Positions 23,891-35,530 of a DNA stretch of 64,000 nucleotides are shown one piece after another. This stretch comes from Mytilus trossulus. Taxonomy: Eukaryota > Mollusca > Bivalvia > Mytilida > Mytilidae. Under the pieces are notes generated by a model. That model was not told the origin of the DNA, did no database searches, and saw only the letters and a program-made list of their open reading frames with translations. Location: the NCBI RefSeq assembly GCF_036588685.1, contig NC_086386.1, forward strand, positions 1,600,710-1,664,709, given 5' to 3'. A program made the translations under genes and the position numbers. Each line of letters opens with the position of its first letter. Positions within the stretch are counted from its first letter, which is position 1.

Positions 23891-24092
23891 AGGCATTTAC
23901 TTATAAAGAAAACGAAAACGGTGCATTTACATTTCCATGATTTACACTTCAGTGATTACTCCTTTTTAATCATTGTGTCCCATATCGATAATTAACAAAC
24001 TATTATCGTCCATATATGCAAATTTAAATGAAAAGAGCTATTTTTAGAAGTTGATATAAACATAACCAGAAAATAAAACTGGGTCAGATGCA

Positions 24093-25333
24093 ATGTTGCA
24101 ACATATGGAAAATGATTATTCTTTAAAAGATTCAAGTAAATTGTCCAAATTAATTGATGATACCGTCTCAATTGTACAAATCAAAGTGCAAGACGATGCC
24201 ATCAACAGAGAGATAGAGATGAAAGTTAGAGCTGTGGTCAATGAAGTACTCTTTTACACAAAGAAGAAAGACCTTCGTTTTAAATCATCCGAAATTATTT
24301 CAGTAGGTAGCTACAAGGAGAAAACAAAAATAATAGCAACAGAAGAATTTGACTTTTTAGTTGTGATTGAAGAACTATCAAAACCTGGTGCCATATCAGT
24401 CGTGAAGGATGATGCTCCCGCAGGTTTAACATACATTGAAGTAAACGATAAAAAGATGACATCTAAATGGTGGTGTGTGGATAAATTGCAATTGCTGAAA
24501 TTTCAAAACGTCAGAATGTAAAATTGTACATTGATAACAATTGCATATTACAAGTTGAAACAAATGAAAAAACTGACAAAACTGGAGTGATATTCATGTT
24601 GGTTAGTGATACTTTTTTGCACCAAGCATGTATTCAAACCCCTAATTTCATACTTTCACTTGTCGTAAATGGACACCCTGTAGCAATTGACATATGTCCA
24701 GCCATACGCTACAACAATGCTAAAGAAGTGTACTCGATGAGAGATTGTGATTATCCTGTTTTAGCGGACCGAGTGTTTAAAAAGGGGACGATATTGTTCG
24801 TTAACCAATATTTTGATGAGTTTTCCAGTTCGAAACCTGGACTATTCAAAATTACCTTTACGGAAACAGAGGTAGATTTTGTTCATAACATGACAAATCA
24901 TCACAAGATTATTTATATGTTTCTCAAGTTACTAAACAGACATTTTCAATTATTATTGTACAATCCATTCCCATCTTACGTTTTAAAAATTACTTGCATT
25001 CAGCACTCCTTAACGTGCGAAAGTATTACAATTGCTGCGTGCTTGAAACATATTGTGGAAATACTAAGACTTTACACAAAAAATAATTTATTGGAAGCCC
25101 ATTCATCAAAGCATATAATATTCAGAAGACAGCAAACCTTGAGATTAATGAAAATATTCTAAGTATTTTGAAAGATATGACATCAGATTCCGCAGCAATT
25201 CCATGTTTTAACAGATCTGACATTAGCATATAACAATCTAAAGTAAGACAACAGAAGATGTCTACTGATCAACTATTACAACATTTAGTCAGACTTGGTA
25301 TCCTTCCACAAGAACATCATACATATAAATTAT
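24093..25333 (+). pseudogene. Broken cGAS-like / Mab-21-type nucleotidyltransferase gene
   Basis: Intact members make cyclic dinucleotides on sensing nucleic acid, or are uncharacterised Mab-21 proteins. From the ATG at 24093, residues 71-88 read VGSYKEKTKIIATEEFDF. This matches the family's Gly-Ser loop and the Glu-x-Asp metal pair (E85, D87). After a frame change near 24,480 the reading continues IAIAEISKRQNVKLYIDNNC. It then gives VNGHPVAIDICPAIRY, with the third acidic residue expected in the family. Next come FKITFTETEVDFV and HHKIIYMFLKLLNRHF, matching the C-terminal helical lobe. A second frame change near 25,110 leads to LEINENILSILKDMTSDSAA. A TAA stop near 25,232 follows, and the same frame continues with QLLQHLVRLGILPQ to about 25,333. 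Three lesions suggest a pseudogene, although sequence error cannot be excluded. All conserved parts lie within 1.24 kb without introns. It could also be a Mab-21-like paralogue without cyclase activity. Confidence 0.75.
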
Positions 25334-25789
25334 CGTCCTTGACTTTATTTTTAATGCATTGTGAAATTTTTGTCATTTCTTTTGTTTCATTATAATTATT
25401 TTATATTTGATCAAATTACCCCTGATATAAGTTGATTTTCAAAATCAAAGACTACCTTGATCTAAGGTTTTAGTCATCAGCACTCATATTATTATTGCTT
25501 AGTATTGATACTGTGATTTTCACAATGTTAAATCTTCTTTATCACTGTTTCAAACTATTTGTATACGAAATTGGAAAAAAAAATGATTTGATTATGACTT
25601 TGTTTTTGTCATTGAGAAGATTTTATATGAGTTCTGCTTGGCAAACTAGATAAGATTTAGAACATTTTTTTTCAACAAATTCAACACACATATTGTTGTG
25701 CATCATTCACATTTGCAATTGTCTGTATATGCAAGTTTTAAAGATGTGCTGATCTGACACTGAAAAAAACCCCAACAGATTTTAGTAGA
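25334..25789. other. No gene recognised
   Basis: AT-rich downstream flank of the broken nucleotidyltransferase gene. Confidence 0.5.
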
Positions 25790-26090
25790 TATAAGAAGAT
25801 GTGGTATGAGTGTCAATGAGACAACTCTCCATCAGGGTAATAGTTTGTAAAAGTAAGGTTTTAACACCTTGGATCAATTTAAACAGGAACAGGAAAACCA
25901 ACAGTCAAATCTATATAAAAACCGATGTTTTATACGTACCAGCCTTCACCTCTATACCCGAAACCATAGTGTAACATCACAACATAGAAAGGCACACTAT
26001 AAAATATTAATTGAAATGGCTTAACTCAATCAAACGTCATATGAAAACAAACAAGTTAATATACACTAAGGGAATATATTTGATTTATGA
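25790..26090 (+). repeat. Dispersed repeat family C
   Basis: It begins 'agaagatgtggtatgagtgt' and 'aatgagacaactctcc' and ends with 'acatcacaacatagaaagg' and 'ggcttaactcaatcaaacg'. Related pieces lie at 33,061-33,130 and 33,565-33,720. Confidence 0.5.
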
Positions 26091-27069
26091 CACTTGGTAA
26101 ATACAAATCAATTTAGCACCATTTTTTTCGACTTCAAGCAGGTTGTAAGGGTGAACGTTTCTTTACATAAAAAAATATCTGTTTTGAATTCACATTGGAG
26201 TTCGGTATTTTTGTTATTTCACATTTTTCACATAATACATGATATACATCACCAGTTATCTATAAAACATTTTAGTTTTAACTAACAACTGATTTGTATA
26301 TTACGTTTTGTACCACAGTATAAGGAAACTATATAACAAAGCATAACCGGTGGTAAAATTGAAGCCATTCCTTCGAAGTTGTTGCGGCCTTATCATGAGT
26401 TGGTTGACGGTTATGAAGAATGACGAAAGATGGGTTGGTATTAAATTTCTGTCTTATAATTGACGAGGAATAGGTGTCACTTGCCGTATCCACCATACTG
26501 TGGTTAGTAAATCAAATGTTTGAATATTGAGCTGGAATTTCATCAAACATTTGTCAAAATTATACTTACATTTAGGAATTTTTGGTGATTTTGGGTCTTC
26601 GATGAATTAGCTTCGTACCTTTTTTTGTCCCTTAAAACATTTTTTGATTCGAGCGTCACTGACGAGTCTTTTGTAGACGAAACGCGCGTCTGGTGTTAAT
26701 ATCAAATGTAATTTTGGTATCTATGTTGAGTTTATTTACATCATTAACACAAAGGATATCATATTTGGCGCAGATTCTTCCTACCTGTCTGCGTACCTGA
26801 ATGAGACCAACCACCATACATTATTATATTTCTTGACTTTGTACACTTCTGTCATATATTTTAGAACTTTTGTTGCATAGTTTCATAAGTTACTACTTTT
26901 AATAAATCATCTTTGACAAAGGATTTGTGGTAATCGTTGTTCGGTTTACCCCATTTCGAACCAATATCAAGGTTACAGATATTCATAAGCTGCATATTAC
27001 TTCTTTTAGTCGATTTTTTTATCGTTGACGCATCGAAATTTTGATATGATATACCAAAAACTATGGGTA
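26091..27069. other. No gene; repeat fragments
   Basis: 26,135-26,230 resembles the end of family A. 26,640-26,730 is an arm of the palindromic family ('gacgaaacgcgcgtctgg'). Nothing coding was recognised. Confidence 0.4.
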
Positions 27070-27290
27070 TTAAATAAAATTAACGGTACTAATTTTCTTG
27101 CACCAGATGCGCATTTCTACAATACATGTCACTTCAGTGATGCTCGTGGCCAAAATATTTGAAATCCAAAGCTTATATAAAAGATGAAGAGCTATAATCC
27201 AAAAGGTCCAAAAAGTATAGCCAAAATCCGTGAAAGAAATCAGAGCTTTGCACCATATAATTTCTATCATTTTGTAACAGCAAATTTTAA
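27070..27290 (+). repeat. Dispersed repeat ('accagatgcgcatttctaca' type)
   Basis: 'acttcagtgatgctcgtggc', 'atttgaaatccaaagctta' and 'gagctataatccaaaaggtc' are text I recall as widespread in mussel sequences. Frames on either strand here are by-products. Confidence 0.4.
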
Positions 27291-27734
27291 TAACACAAAA
27301 TTGTACTATAAACGTCAATCTAAATGCACAGCATCTCGACATTTTCCATTCTTAATACAATTTTCCTTCCGATAAGAATTTTTGATTAACCATGGTTTAC
27401 AATTTTTAATATAATTTCATCTAGCAGACATAATTATTCAAAATCATATATTAAACATATTAATAATACAATGCAATCAAAAGCAATAAATATTCCTCTA
27501 ATGCATACAATATTACTTTCGTATGTACTGTAACAGATTGCAAAAGGCATTTGTAAATTATTTTCATAAATCAGATGGGATGAATTTTAGCTAGGTTTAT
27601 AGCTGGCTAAATCTCTCACTTATATAAAATTCGCATAACATTCTATTATATTGACAATAATGTGTGAACAAAACAAACAGTCATAATAGGTAAAAATGTT
27701 AAAACATTTAGAATTACAACGAACAAACGCACAT

Positions 27735-27740
27735 TTTATT
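27735..27740 (-). terminator. Polyadenylation signal AATAAA of the cysteine-rich protein gene
   Basis: On the minus strand AATAAA begins eight bases after the stop codon of the cysteine-rich secreted protein gene. The 3' UTR would be very short. Confidence 0.5.
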
Positions 27741-27747
27741 ATGAATG

Positions 27748-29902
27748 TTATGAATTGAAAGCTTTACAGCAGCAATAATTTGGCCCACAGTGATTACGCT
27801 TCCAGCTACATCCTTTACTTCCATATCCGTAAGTTACCATATTAACTTTTCCGGCATCGGTTTGGGTTTTAGAACTGTCATGTTGGAGATGTGCATGCTG
27901 CTTCCTAACCTGGTATGCATCGAAACAAGCAACACTAAAGGATAAAAAAGTTATTCGAAGTATAGTCAACGTGGCTCTCCAGCTTTTCTTACCAATGAAT
28001 ACTAAGCGCTACGGTCAAGTTAACAAAAAATGACCTTTTGGGAGAAAATCAAGTCTTTAAAAAGAGAGTAAACATTTCTGTAGGTTGATAACTTTTGAAT
28101 ATGTTAGTTTTCACCTCTTCTTGCATTTATCTCGAAGTTGATGCATTTTTGTTATAGATTTTTCTGTGGTATTTAGACTAGCGGCCTATCGAAATGATTA
28201 AGTCTTCAATACAAAGTATAAAGAACCTACTTCCTTTTGTCTATATAAAAAAGATTGCCGACAATAATAATTTGGTAGCTTTAAATTTGTTTTTTTTTTA
28301 TTTATTTCAATCTTTCATTATCAATTCCATCGTCTGTTGAATCCTTTCTGCTTTCTTTTTTGTTTTGAAAAGGAAGTAACTCCTTACTAATCCCATATTG
28401 TAACTGCACAAAATTAAATGCCAACATTAACAACTTATTAGCTTTAATGATGTTTGCTACTTTATTTTAAAATTACAAGCTTTTTAAAAGACTGTTATAA
28501 ATTGATATAATATACACAAAGGAACAAAAGAAGCAAAATAAAGGGTACTGGTTTTCGAGAAGAGCCATTGAAAATATGGCGAGGGACTAATTCTATTAGA
28601 TACAAGATTTTTGAAAAGAGACTTTTGAATAATATGTTATAAAAATAAAAAAAAAAGGGTTTAGCGGGCAAACACCCTATCATCCTTATTTTTAGGTCAA
28701 ATAGTTTTAAGAAAATGTCAAAATGTCAAAATGACAAAAAGTAACATGCATGAAACAAGGTATGACGTATTGAAGTCAACAGTGTTAAACTGTCTAAAGA
28801 CTTAATCTATAAGTAAAGGATGCTTAGGGTATGCATAAGATAGTTCCTTCAACACTAAAAAACATAAAACGCTATCATATAGAGAGACAAAATTGTAAAA
28901 AATCTACATTGCAGAAACATTAAGATAAAATACCTATTTCGTTGTCCATTGATTGCTTTAAGAATATTTCTCTTTGCTCTACGACATATAGAGTTACATC
29001 TTGGGGCTCTCCCAACACAGTTTCTTCTTATTGCAAAAACCCATTCACCCACGCCTTGACTTGTGCAGTAGCTCTGTGCCATCTCATCGAAGTAATTATA
29101 GCTGAGACTAGCTGCATCACTTGATGTAAACAACACTGAAATGTGTATGGAAAACGATTCAAAATCCGGTGGCAAGAAATAAAATTACACTTGCAAGCAT
29201 TGTTTTAAAGATCCCCTTAATTTTCTGCACGTTTTAAACAGTCACAATTTTCATTTTAAGTTCAGAGAAAATCTTTCTGGTAAGATTTCCCTCCTAATAT
29301 TGAAATCCAATAGCATAAGAACATAATACTTTAGTTTTGCTTTAAAATTTGAAATATTTCAAATAAATTCATCACGTAACAACATAAATGCAGTCACCAC
29401 AAGCCCATTTATTTAGATATATCCAGGGAAGTTCCAGATACAAATCGACAACACGATTGATATGCAAAATAACATTTCCGAATTTAAGCACTAGGTAAAA
29501 AAAATTATACCTTATTCTGAAGTAGATAACTTGTCTCAATTGTTTAAAGACTATTAACATTTCATTAATCATGTCTTTGATATAAATATAAAAAGCCTCG
29601 CGAGCAGTTAATATCATGTCAGTAAACAGCAATAGATTTAGTACCGGCTTGAATTATATTGCAGTATGAACTGGGAAATGCTAATATTGAATTACAGCAA
29701 CCAAAAAGTTAAAAGCCAGAACGTCTATGGATATACAACATTACATTTCTAAATGAAAGAAGATTTCATAATACATATTCATCATAACACATTAACTAAC
29801 TATAGACAATGGCAAACCTTTGGTATATATTATAAAGCTATCATAAAAACATATTAACTTACCTGCACATAAACCTATCAACAAAGAATTAGAAAAATAC
29901 AT
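27748..29902 (-). CDS. Cysteine-rich secreted protein, 142 residues, three exons
   Basis: Exons on the minus strand are 29,863-29,902, 28,934-29,135 and 27,748-27,934. The borders are GCAG|GTAAGT, TTTCAG|TG, AATAG|GTATTT and CTTTAG|TGTT, and their phases agree. The protein begins MYFSNSLLIGLCAVLFTSSD, a signal peptide likely cut after Ala21 or Ala22. The mature part has ten cysteines. Four are in exon 2 (QSYCTSQG, RNCVG, RCNSIC). Six are in exon 3, including KGCSW and CGPNYCCCK at the C terminus. The middle is basic (RRAKRNILK). An even cysteine number suggests five disulphides. I recall similar mollusc proteins ending GCGPNYCCC but know no function. Roles as a defence peptide, structural secreted protein or signal are all open. 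Confidence 0.75.
27935..29862 (-). other. Introns of the cysteine-rich protein gene
   Basis: Intron 1 is 29,136-29,862 and intron 2 is 27,935-28,933, with exon 2 (28,934-29,135) between. No repeat with clear ends was recognised. Frames at 28495-28683 and 29372-29632 have no support. Confidence 0.6.
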
Positions 29903-29963
29903 TGCATTCACAGTGGTTTGTGAAATCTGTATGAAGTAATATATTTTTTTCATTTTGTCGACT

Positions 29964-29972
29964 TATTTTATA
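29964..29972 (-). promoter_or_regulatory. TATA box (TATAAAATA) of the cysteine-rich protein gene
   Basis: TATAAAATA on the minus strand lies about 62 bases before the ATG at 29902. A start site 30 bases downstream would leave a 5' UTR of about 32 nt. Confidence 0.5.
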
Positions 29973-30420
29973 GTATGCAACATCCTGAAAAAAATTAAAC
30001 TAAATAATCCATTGCACAGTCTTTAGTCTACAGAGATGAAACATTTCATTGAAAATTACAGAGAATGATAACTCAATAATAATGGCACTTACCCGACATG
30101 CACACACCTTTTTACGTTTTTTCGTTATTCCGTGACATTGGATCAAATAAGTTCAATCATTGAAAAAATTATTAAATATTAATGGTAGAAAGCCCTTTGC
30201 AGGCTGGATTGGAAAGATACTTGTATAAATATTCCATTAATAAGAGCCAGGGGTTCCATCAGGAGTTTGCTCTTTGCAATTCTTTACTTCTGTTTACCTG
30301 GCAAAAATGGCCAAGTAAGCTTTTCTTATCAATTGGCGTCCTTCGTTATATTTGTTTTACATTTGAACTTCTTCCTGAGACCCACTGAGTAGACGGAAAC
30401 CAAAAATTGCATAAATATTC
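29973..30420. other. No gene recognised
   Basis: Upstream flank of the cysteine-rich protein gene. The 68-codon plus frame at 30182-30388 overlaps a repeat and is not called. Confidence 0.45.
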
Positions 30421-30930
30421 CTTATGAGGTACTGACAAAGTATTGATACTTTGAAGCTGGTCCATCATCCTAATGCATGGCTACCAGAGAGGGATTTAGT
30501 TTAACATAGGAACCTATGGGAAATACAAACAATTGTTTCGTTTAGAGAACCAGTGAATAGAATGAAGCCACACATGGCATAAATATTCTTATTGAGGGCT
30601 GATGAAGTTTTGTAACATTTTAGGCGATCAGTCATCCATGATGGCCAACAGCGGGGAATTATGTTAACATAAGTTAAAGAAACTATGGGAAAATATATAA
30701 TTGCTTCTCTAGAACAGCAATGAATCTAATGAAACCAACATTGCATAAATGATCATAATGAAGTGCTGATAAAGTGTTGCTTCTTTGTTGCCGATTAACT
30801 GTTCGGGATTACCACCAGGAGAACCTTAGTTTTAACATATAACACTATGGAGGAAATATTCACCAATGTCTTCTTCTAAAGAATATTTTAATGTATAGAT
30901 GAGTGACAAAGGTGCCTTGAATTGGAGACT
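30421..30930 (+). repeat. Diverged tandem repeat, unit about 165 bp
   Basis: 'aacctatgggaaatacaaac', 'aaactatgggaaaatatata' and 'cactatggaggaaat' occur about 165 bp apart. Each is preceded by 'ttagttt(t)aacat' and followed by text like 'aatgaaaccaacattgcata'. Confidence 0.55.
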
Positions 30931-31339
30931 CTAGTTATAGAATGTTATTTTTTCGGTATATACATTTTCCCCAAGACAATTTTTTAAATTTACAACATTT
31001 GCCTGTCCGCTTGGCATTATTGTTCTGTATATATTATATTTGTTTAATACAATCATTAGGTTTCTGGTGTATTTTTTTCCATTTTTTTCTAATATCTAAA
31101 ATAAGACTATCAAAGTTAAGTGGCAGTTCAATTTGGACTTTTAAATATATCCATGTATTAACTTGTACGATTCGCTCGATTATGTAACAATGTTTATGAT
31201 TTTAACGAGAGAAATTAATGTATTTCTGACAAATTATTACACCAGGGTTTTCGATATCACAAACTAGTCTAAAAGTTTACTAAACTTTATCATCGGTATA
31301 CGGAAATCATTCGTAAATATAGCTTAAAATGCAGATTTT

Positions 31340-32160
31340 TTATACGTTCAGGTATCTCACATCCATTTTTTATGGACATTTTCTTTATGAAGCACAAAAA
31401 TGTCAGTATCCACCTCAGAATCTAACAAAACCTTGAAATAAACATATTAAGAAGGGATAAAGTTACGATACTGTTGTCAGGTCATTAAAGATTGCATATT
31501 TTGGCGTTAATATTGATTCACTTATAGGGTTTTTTGCATCGTAACTAAACACATTTATTAAAAAAAAACAGTTGTTGGCATGACACGGGTTATGTTCTTA
31601 TCATATATGTTATGATGGTATGATACTAAATCCCTATTGGGAAGGATCGTGCCCTGATATTCATATGATGAAATCATAATCTTTCAATCAGTTTAATTGA
31701 AGTCTGGAGCTGACATATCAGTTAACTGTTAGTAGTCTGTTGTTATTTATGCATTATTGTCATTTTGTTTATTTTCTTTGGTTACATCTTCGGACTTCTA
31801 TTGAACTCAATTTTAATGTGCGTATTGATATGCGTCTACTTTTCTACACTGGCAAGATATATAGGGGGAGGGTTGAGATCTCATAAACATGTTTTACCCC
31901 GCCGCATGTTTGCACCTGTCCCAAGTCAGGAGCCTAAGGATTTTGTTAGTCTTGTATTATTTTTGTTTAAGTTTCTTGTGTACAAATTGGAGTTAAGTAT
32001 GGCGTTCGTCATCACCGAACTAGTATATATTTGTTAAGGGACCAACTGAAGGACGCATTCGGGTGCGGGAATTTCTCGCTACATTGAAGACCTGTTGGTG
32101 ACCTTCTGTTGTTGTCTTTTCTATGGTCGGGTTGTCTCTTTGACACATTCCCCATTACCA
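31340..32160 (+). mobile_element. Second 3'-end copy of the retroelement at 18,312-18,995
   Basis: 'cagtatccacctcagaatct', 'tgttgtcaggtcattaaaga' and 'gttgttggcatgacacgggt' follow the first copy in order. A stop replaces part of the PFNRLI motif. This copy keeps a longer tail, including 'ctggcaagatatataggggg' and 'cccaagtcaggagcct'. The frame 31765-32037 is a by-product. Confidence 0.55.
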
Positions 32161-32409
32161 TTTTCAGTTTAATTAAGTTCTTCCCAAGTCATGATAATAT
32201 ATATGTATTCATTAAAGAAATCACTAAAATCAGGTAAGTAGATAATAAAATATTTGCATTATTCTTCTAACGTTTTCATCCTTGATCTTCAAATGCACGT
32301 ATTCTAAAATATTATCATATCATATCACACTGTAATTGGATCTTTGAATATTGTTTTTGTTGGTGTTTATATTTATTTTGTCTCATCAGTAAATTAAAAG
32401 CATACTTAA

Positions 32410-33062
32410 TACTACTGTTATATACATATGCACATTCTTTGATCTACAACCTGTCGATACTTGTCTCGGGTTAACATTAATTGCACAATATCATGTTTTT
32501 CTCGGACGATTTATGATGTCTTTACACTTAATCCATAGGATGTTGAATGTGTCCTGAATGATATTTTAGTCTTTAATGTCTATTTTGTTTGATTAGTTGT
32601 CAGTAGCTGTGAGTAGACTTTTTTTGGTTGGGATGTACAAGTACCTGTCTATGTTCACTCTGTGTTTATGTTATGTATTTCGATTTGTATCCATCTGATG
32701 AGTACAGCCTTTTTCAACTGAACTGTATTGTTCGTTCTTATATTGTACTGTTATACCACTGTCCCAGGTTAGGGGGTGGTTGGTATCCCGCTAACATGTT
32801 TTAACCCTGCCCCATGATGTATGTTTGTGTCTGTCCTGTAATTCAGTGGTTGTCATTTGTTGCTGTGTTACATACTAGTATTTGTTTTTCATTCAAATCA
32901 AATTTAATTTTTAACTTCACGTTTTTTTTAAAGCTGAATATGTGATAATGGCTTTGCTCATTAATGAAGGTTGAGTTGTGACCTATAGTTGTTAATGTCT
33001 GTGTCATTTGGTCTCTTGTAAAGAGTTGTCTCATGGACAATTATGCCACATCTCCTTTTTTT
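32410..33062 (+). repeat. Dispersed repeat family F (retroelement tail type)
   Basis: 'ctacaacctgtcgatacttg' starts a block ending 'gttgtctcatggacaattat' and 'gccacatctcctttttt'. The ending is the same 3' end seen at 4,490, 43,170 and 48,860-49,420. Confidence 0.5.
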
Positions 33063-33240
33063 AAATAAGGAGATGTGGTATGAATACAAATGATACATCT
33101 ATCACCCAACGTTTAAATGTAGCATAAAGTAAAATCACAAAAATACTGAACTCAGAGGAAAATCAATTAGGAAAGTCCATAATCACATGGCAAAATCAAA
33201 TAACAAAACGCATCAAAAACAAATGGACAAGAACTGTTAT
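33061..33240 (-). repeat. Family C start and inverted family A fragment
   Basis: 'aaggagatgtggtatgaat' belongs to family C. 'aaatactgaactcagaggaa' to 'aatggacaagaactgttat' is the reverse complement of family A. Confidence 0.45.
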
Positions 33241-33497
33241 GTAAGAAATTATAATCAACAGAACTGCCTTAAACAGTGAGAAACGACCATACCCTATTGT
33301 TGTCTATAAAAGGACTCAATATGAAAAATTTGAAACATTTGAATAGAAAACTATCTGCCTAATTTATAACAAAACAATTTATAAAACAAATATGACAGTG
33401 TGACATGAACCAACGACAGAAAACTAATAATGACTTATAAACTGGTTTGTGCAATATAGTCATTAAAATTAATGAACCATGTCAGTCATTTTTATTG

Positions 33498-33549
33498 ATG
33501 CCATCTGAGACTACTATAACACATGTGTTACAGTAGTCTCAGATGGCAT
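33498..33549. repeat. Near-perfect 52-bp palindrome without spacer
   Basis: ATGCCATCTGAGACTACT is followed by ATAACACA, TGTGTTAC and then AGTAGTCTCAGATGGCAT. The two 26-bp arms differ at one position and meet at the centre. No target duplication was identified. Confidence 0.9.
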
Positions 33550-33719
33550 GCAATATATAATCTAAACCATTATAGGTCAACATTGAGCCTTGGCTCACAC
33601 TGAACAGCAAGCTATAAAGGGCCCCAAATATGACTAGTGTCAAACCATTCAAACGGGAATACTAACTGTCCAATCTCATATATTTAACAAAGATAAACAA
33701 GAAACAGTAATGAACCAAA

Positions 33720-35530
33720 TGTTTACAAATCTGATAAGTTAAACCTAAATTTTGTTCAAGTTGTTACCCCACTGAATTCAATTAACCAATCATATTCCTT
33801 CTTTTAGAGAATAAAAATACTCAGTCTCTATTATGCACAATTTATTGTTTCTTAACAATTGTAAGACATTATTAAATATCACAGTTTATTAATAAAATAT
33901 TTACGAAAATAGAAAAAAATATAATTAACCTGAAAACTTTGACACATTATATATTTAAATTTACTAATACTTAAAAAATATATTCAACTGATTATTCCAC
34001 ATATACTCATGAAGATCATTCAACAAAATTGAAAACATACCTTGATATTTTTGAAACATAACTTGAAATGTTTTAGAGAACCTTTTCAACCACAGAGGTT
34101 TGTGTTGATTGATTGATTGATTGTCATAAGTAAGTAAGTAAGTTGTTATTTATTAGTCAAGTGATAAATATTTTTTGAATGTTCAGGACCATCAGTAATT
34201 TGATTAAAATCATAAATATTTGTTGCCTTTATTCAACTTGTCATCAAATTATATTCCATCTACTTTGAAAGAAGATACATATAAAAATTGGAAATAAAAT
34301 TGGGAATAGATTTGGTGAATATGTAAAAGAGACAACCAAAGAGCAGACAACTATACATTGTATCTATACATCAAAAATTATTATGCAGGTAGTTTTCAAA
34401 ACAGCAATATCTAAGAAAAAAAAAATACATAGTTTAATCCTTAATTCCACTGATCAAATAAACTATATTTATGCATCTCACAATCAAGTTATAATTGCCT
34501 CAAATCATTCAGTCTATAAGAAATGATATGATATAAATCTATGACAAAGTCTAATAAAAATTATTTAGTTTCACATAAATGAACAACTTTCCAGTTTAAT
34601 TAAATGCAAAAATAATCCTTCAGTGTCATATAACTGACATAAGGCATAATGAAGAAACATGAAATACATGGTTTTGATTGGTTATCCCTCACTAAATTCC
34701 ATCTGCATGCAAAATTTATGTGAGTAACTTAATCTTCATAAAAACTTTGCCGTAGTCAATAGACCATGAAGTATAGATTGATCACAACAACAGATATAAG
34801 AAAAAGTGTTTCAAATACACTATTAACAGAGAAACATGTCTCGTCTGTCACAAAAGTTTTTCCAAGAGTAAAAAGCAAAGGATGAAATCTAAATAGCAAT
34901 ACTTTAATTTGTCAACCATGCAACCATTTTCAAAGTCAATAGACCATGAATTAGGGGGCAAAATCAAATAATTTAAACTAGAATGATATGTGCCAATGCT
35001 AATACAACCCAGCATATCACATATTATTGACTTATCATAAGTGGTTCTCCTTAAACTGACCTTATCTTTAATAAATTAGTGTCTCTAACACCTTCACACT
35101 GTGGGAAACAGTATAACTAAATCTCACTGTTTAGGAAGAAATATACAGAACTTAAAAAATTAGTTCAAAAGAAAAGTTGTATAAATTCATCCGTCTTTGG
35201 CCTGGTTAAGACTATCACATATAATGGACAATGTCATTTAAATTTATATACATGCATATATGCATGGAATGAAAAGATAATAAAAATAAACACACACATT
35301 TGAGGTAAGCACCTTCGTCAATCATTTGAGTTGTTCTTCTCTATGACTTCTGATATAGGATACAACTTTAGATGCTGCAAATATTCAAGGACACTTAATA
35401 ACACAAATTACAAACACAGAAACAAACATTCCAATGTAAAATATAGACTTAAGTAGGCATTGGATAATGTAACACAATAAAAATGGGTGATGTAAATAGT
35501 TAATATAAAGTAACATGGGTTATTCCAACT
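33720..35530. other. No gene; AT-rich with microsatellite and possible old repeats
   Basis: (TTGA)n-type and (GTAA)n-type stretches lie at about 34,107-34,143. 34,660-34,960 contains 'caatagaccatgaa' twice, as in the repeats at 37,790 and 46,320. No exon was recognised. Confidence 0.45.
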
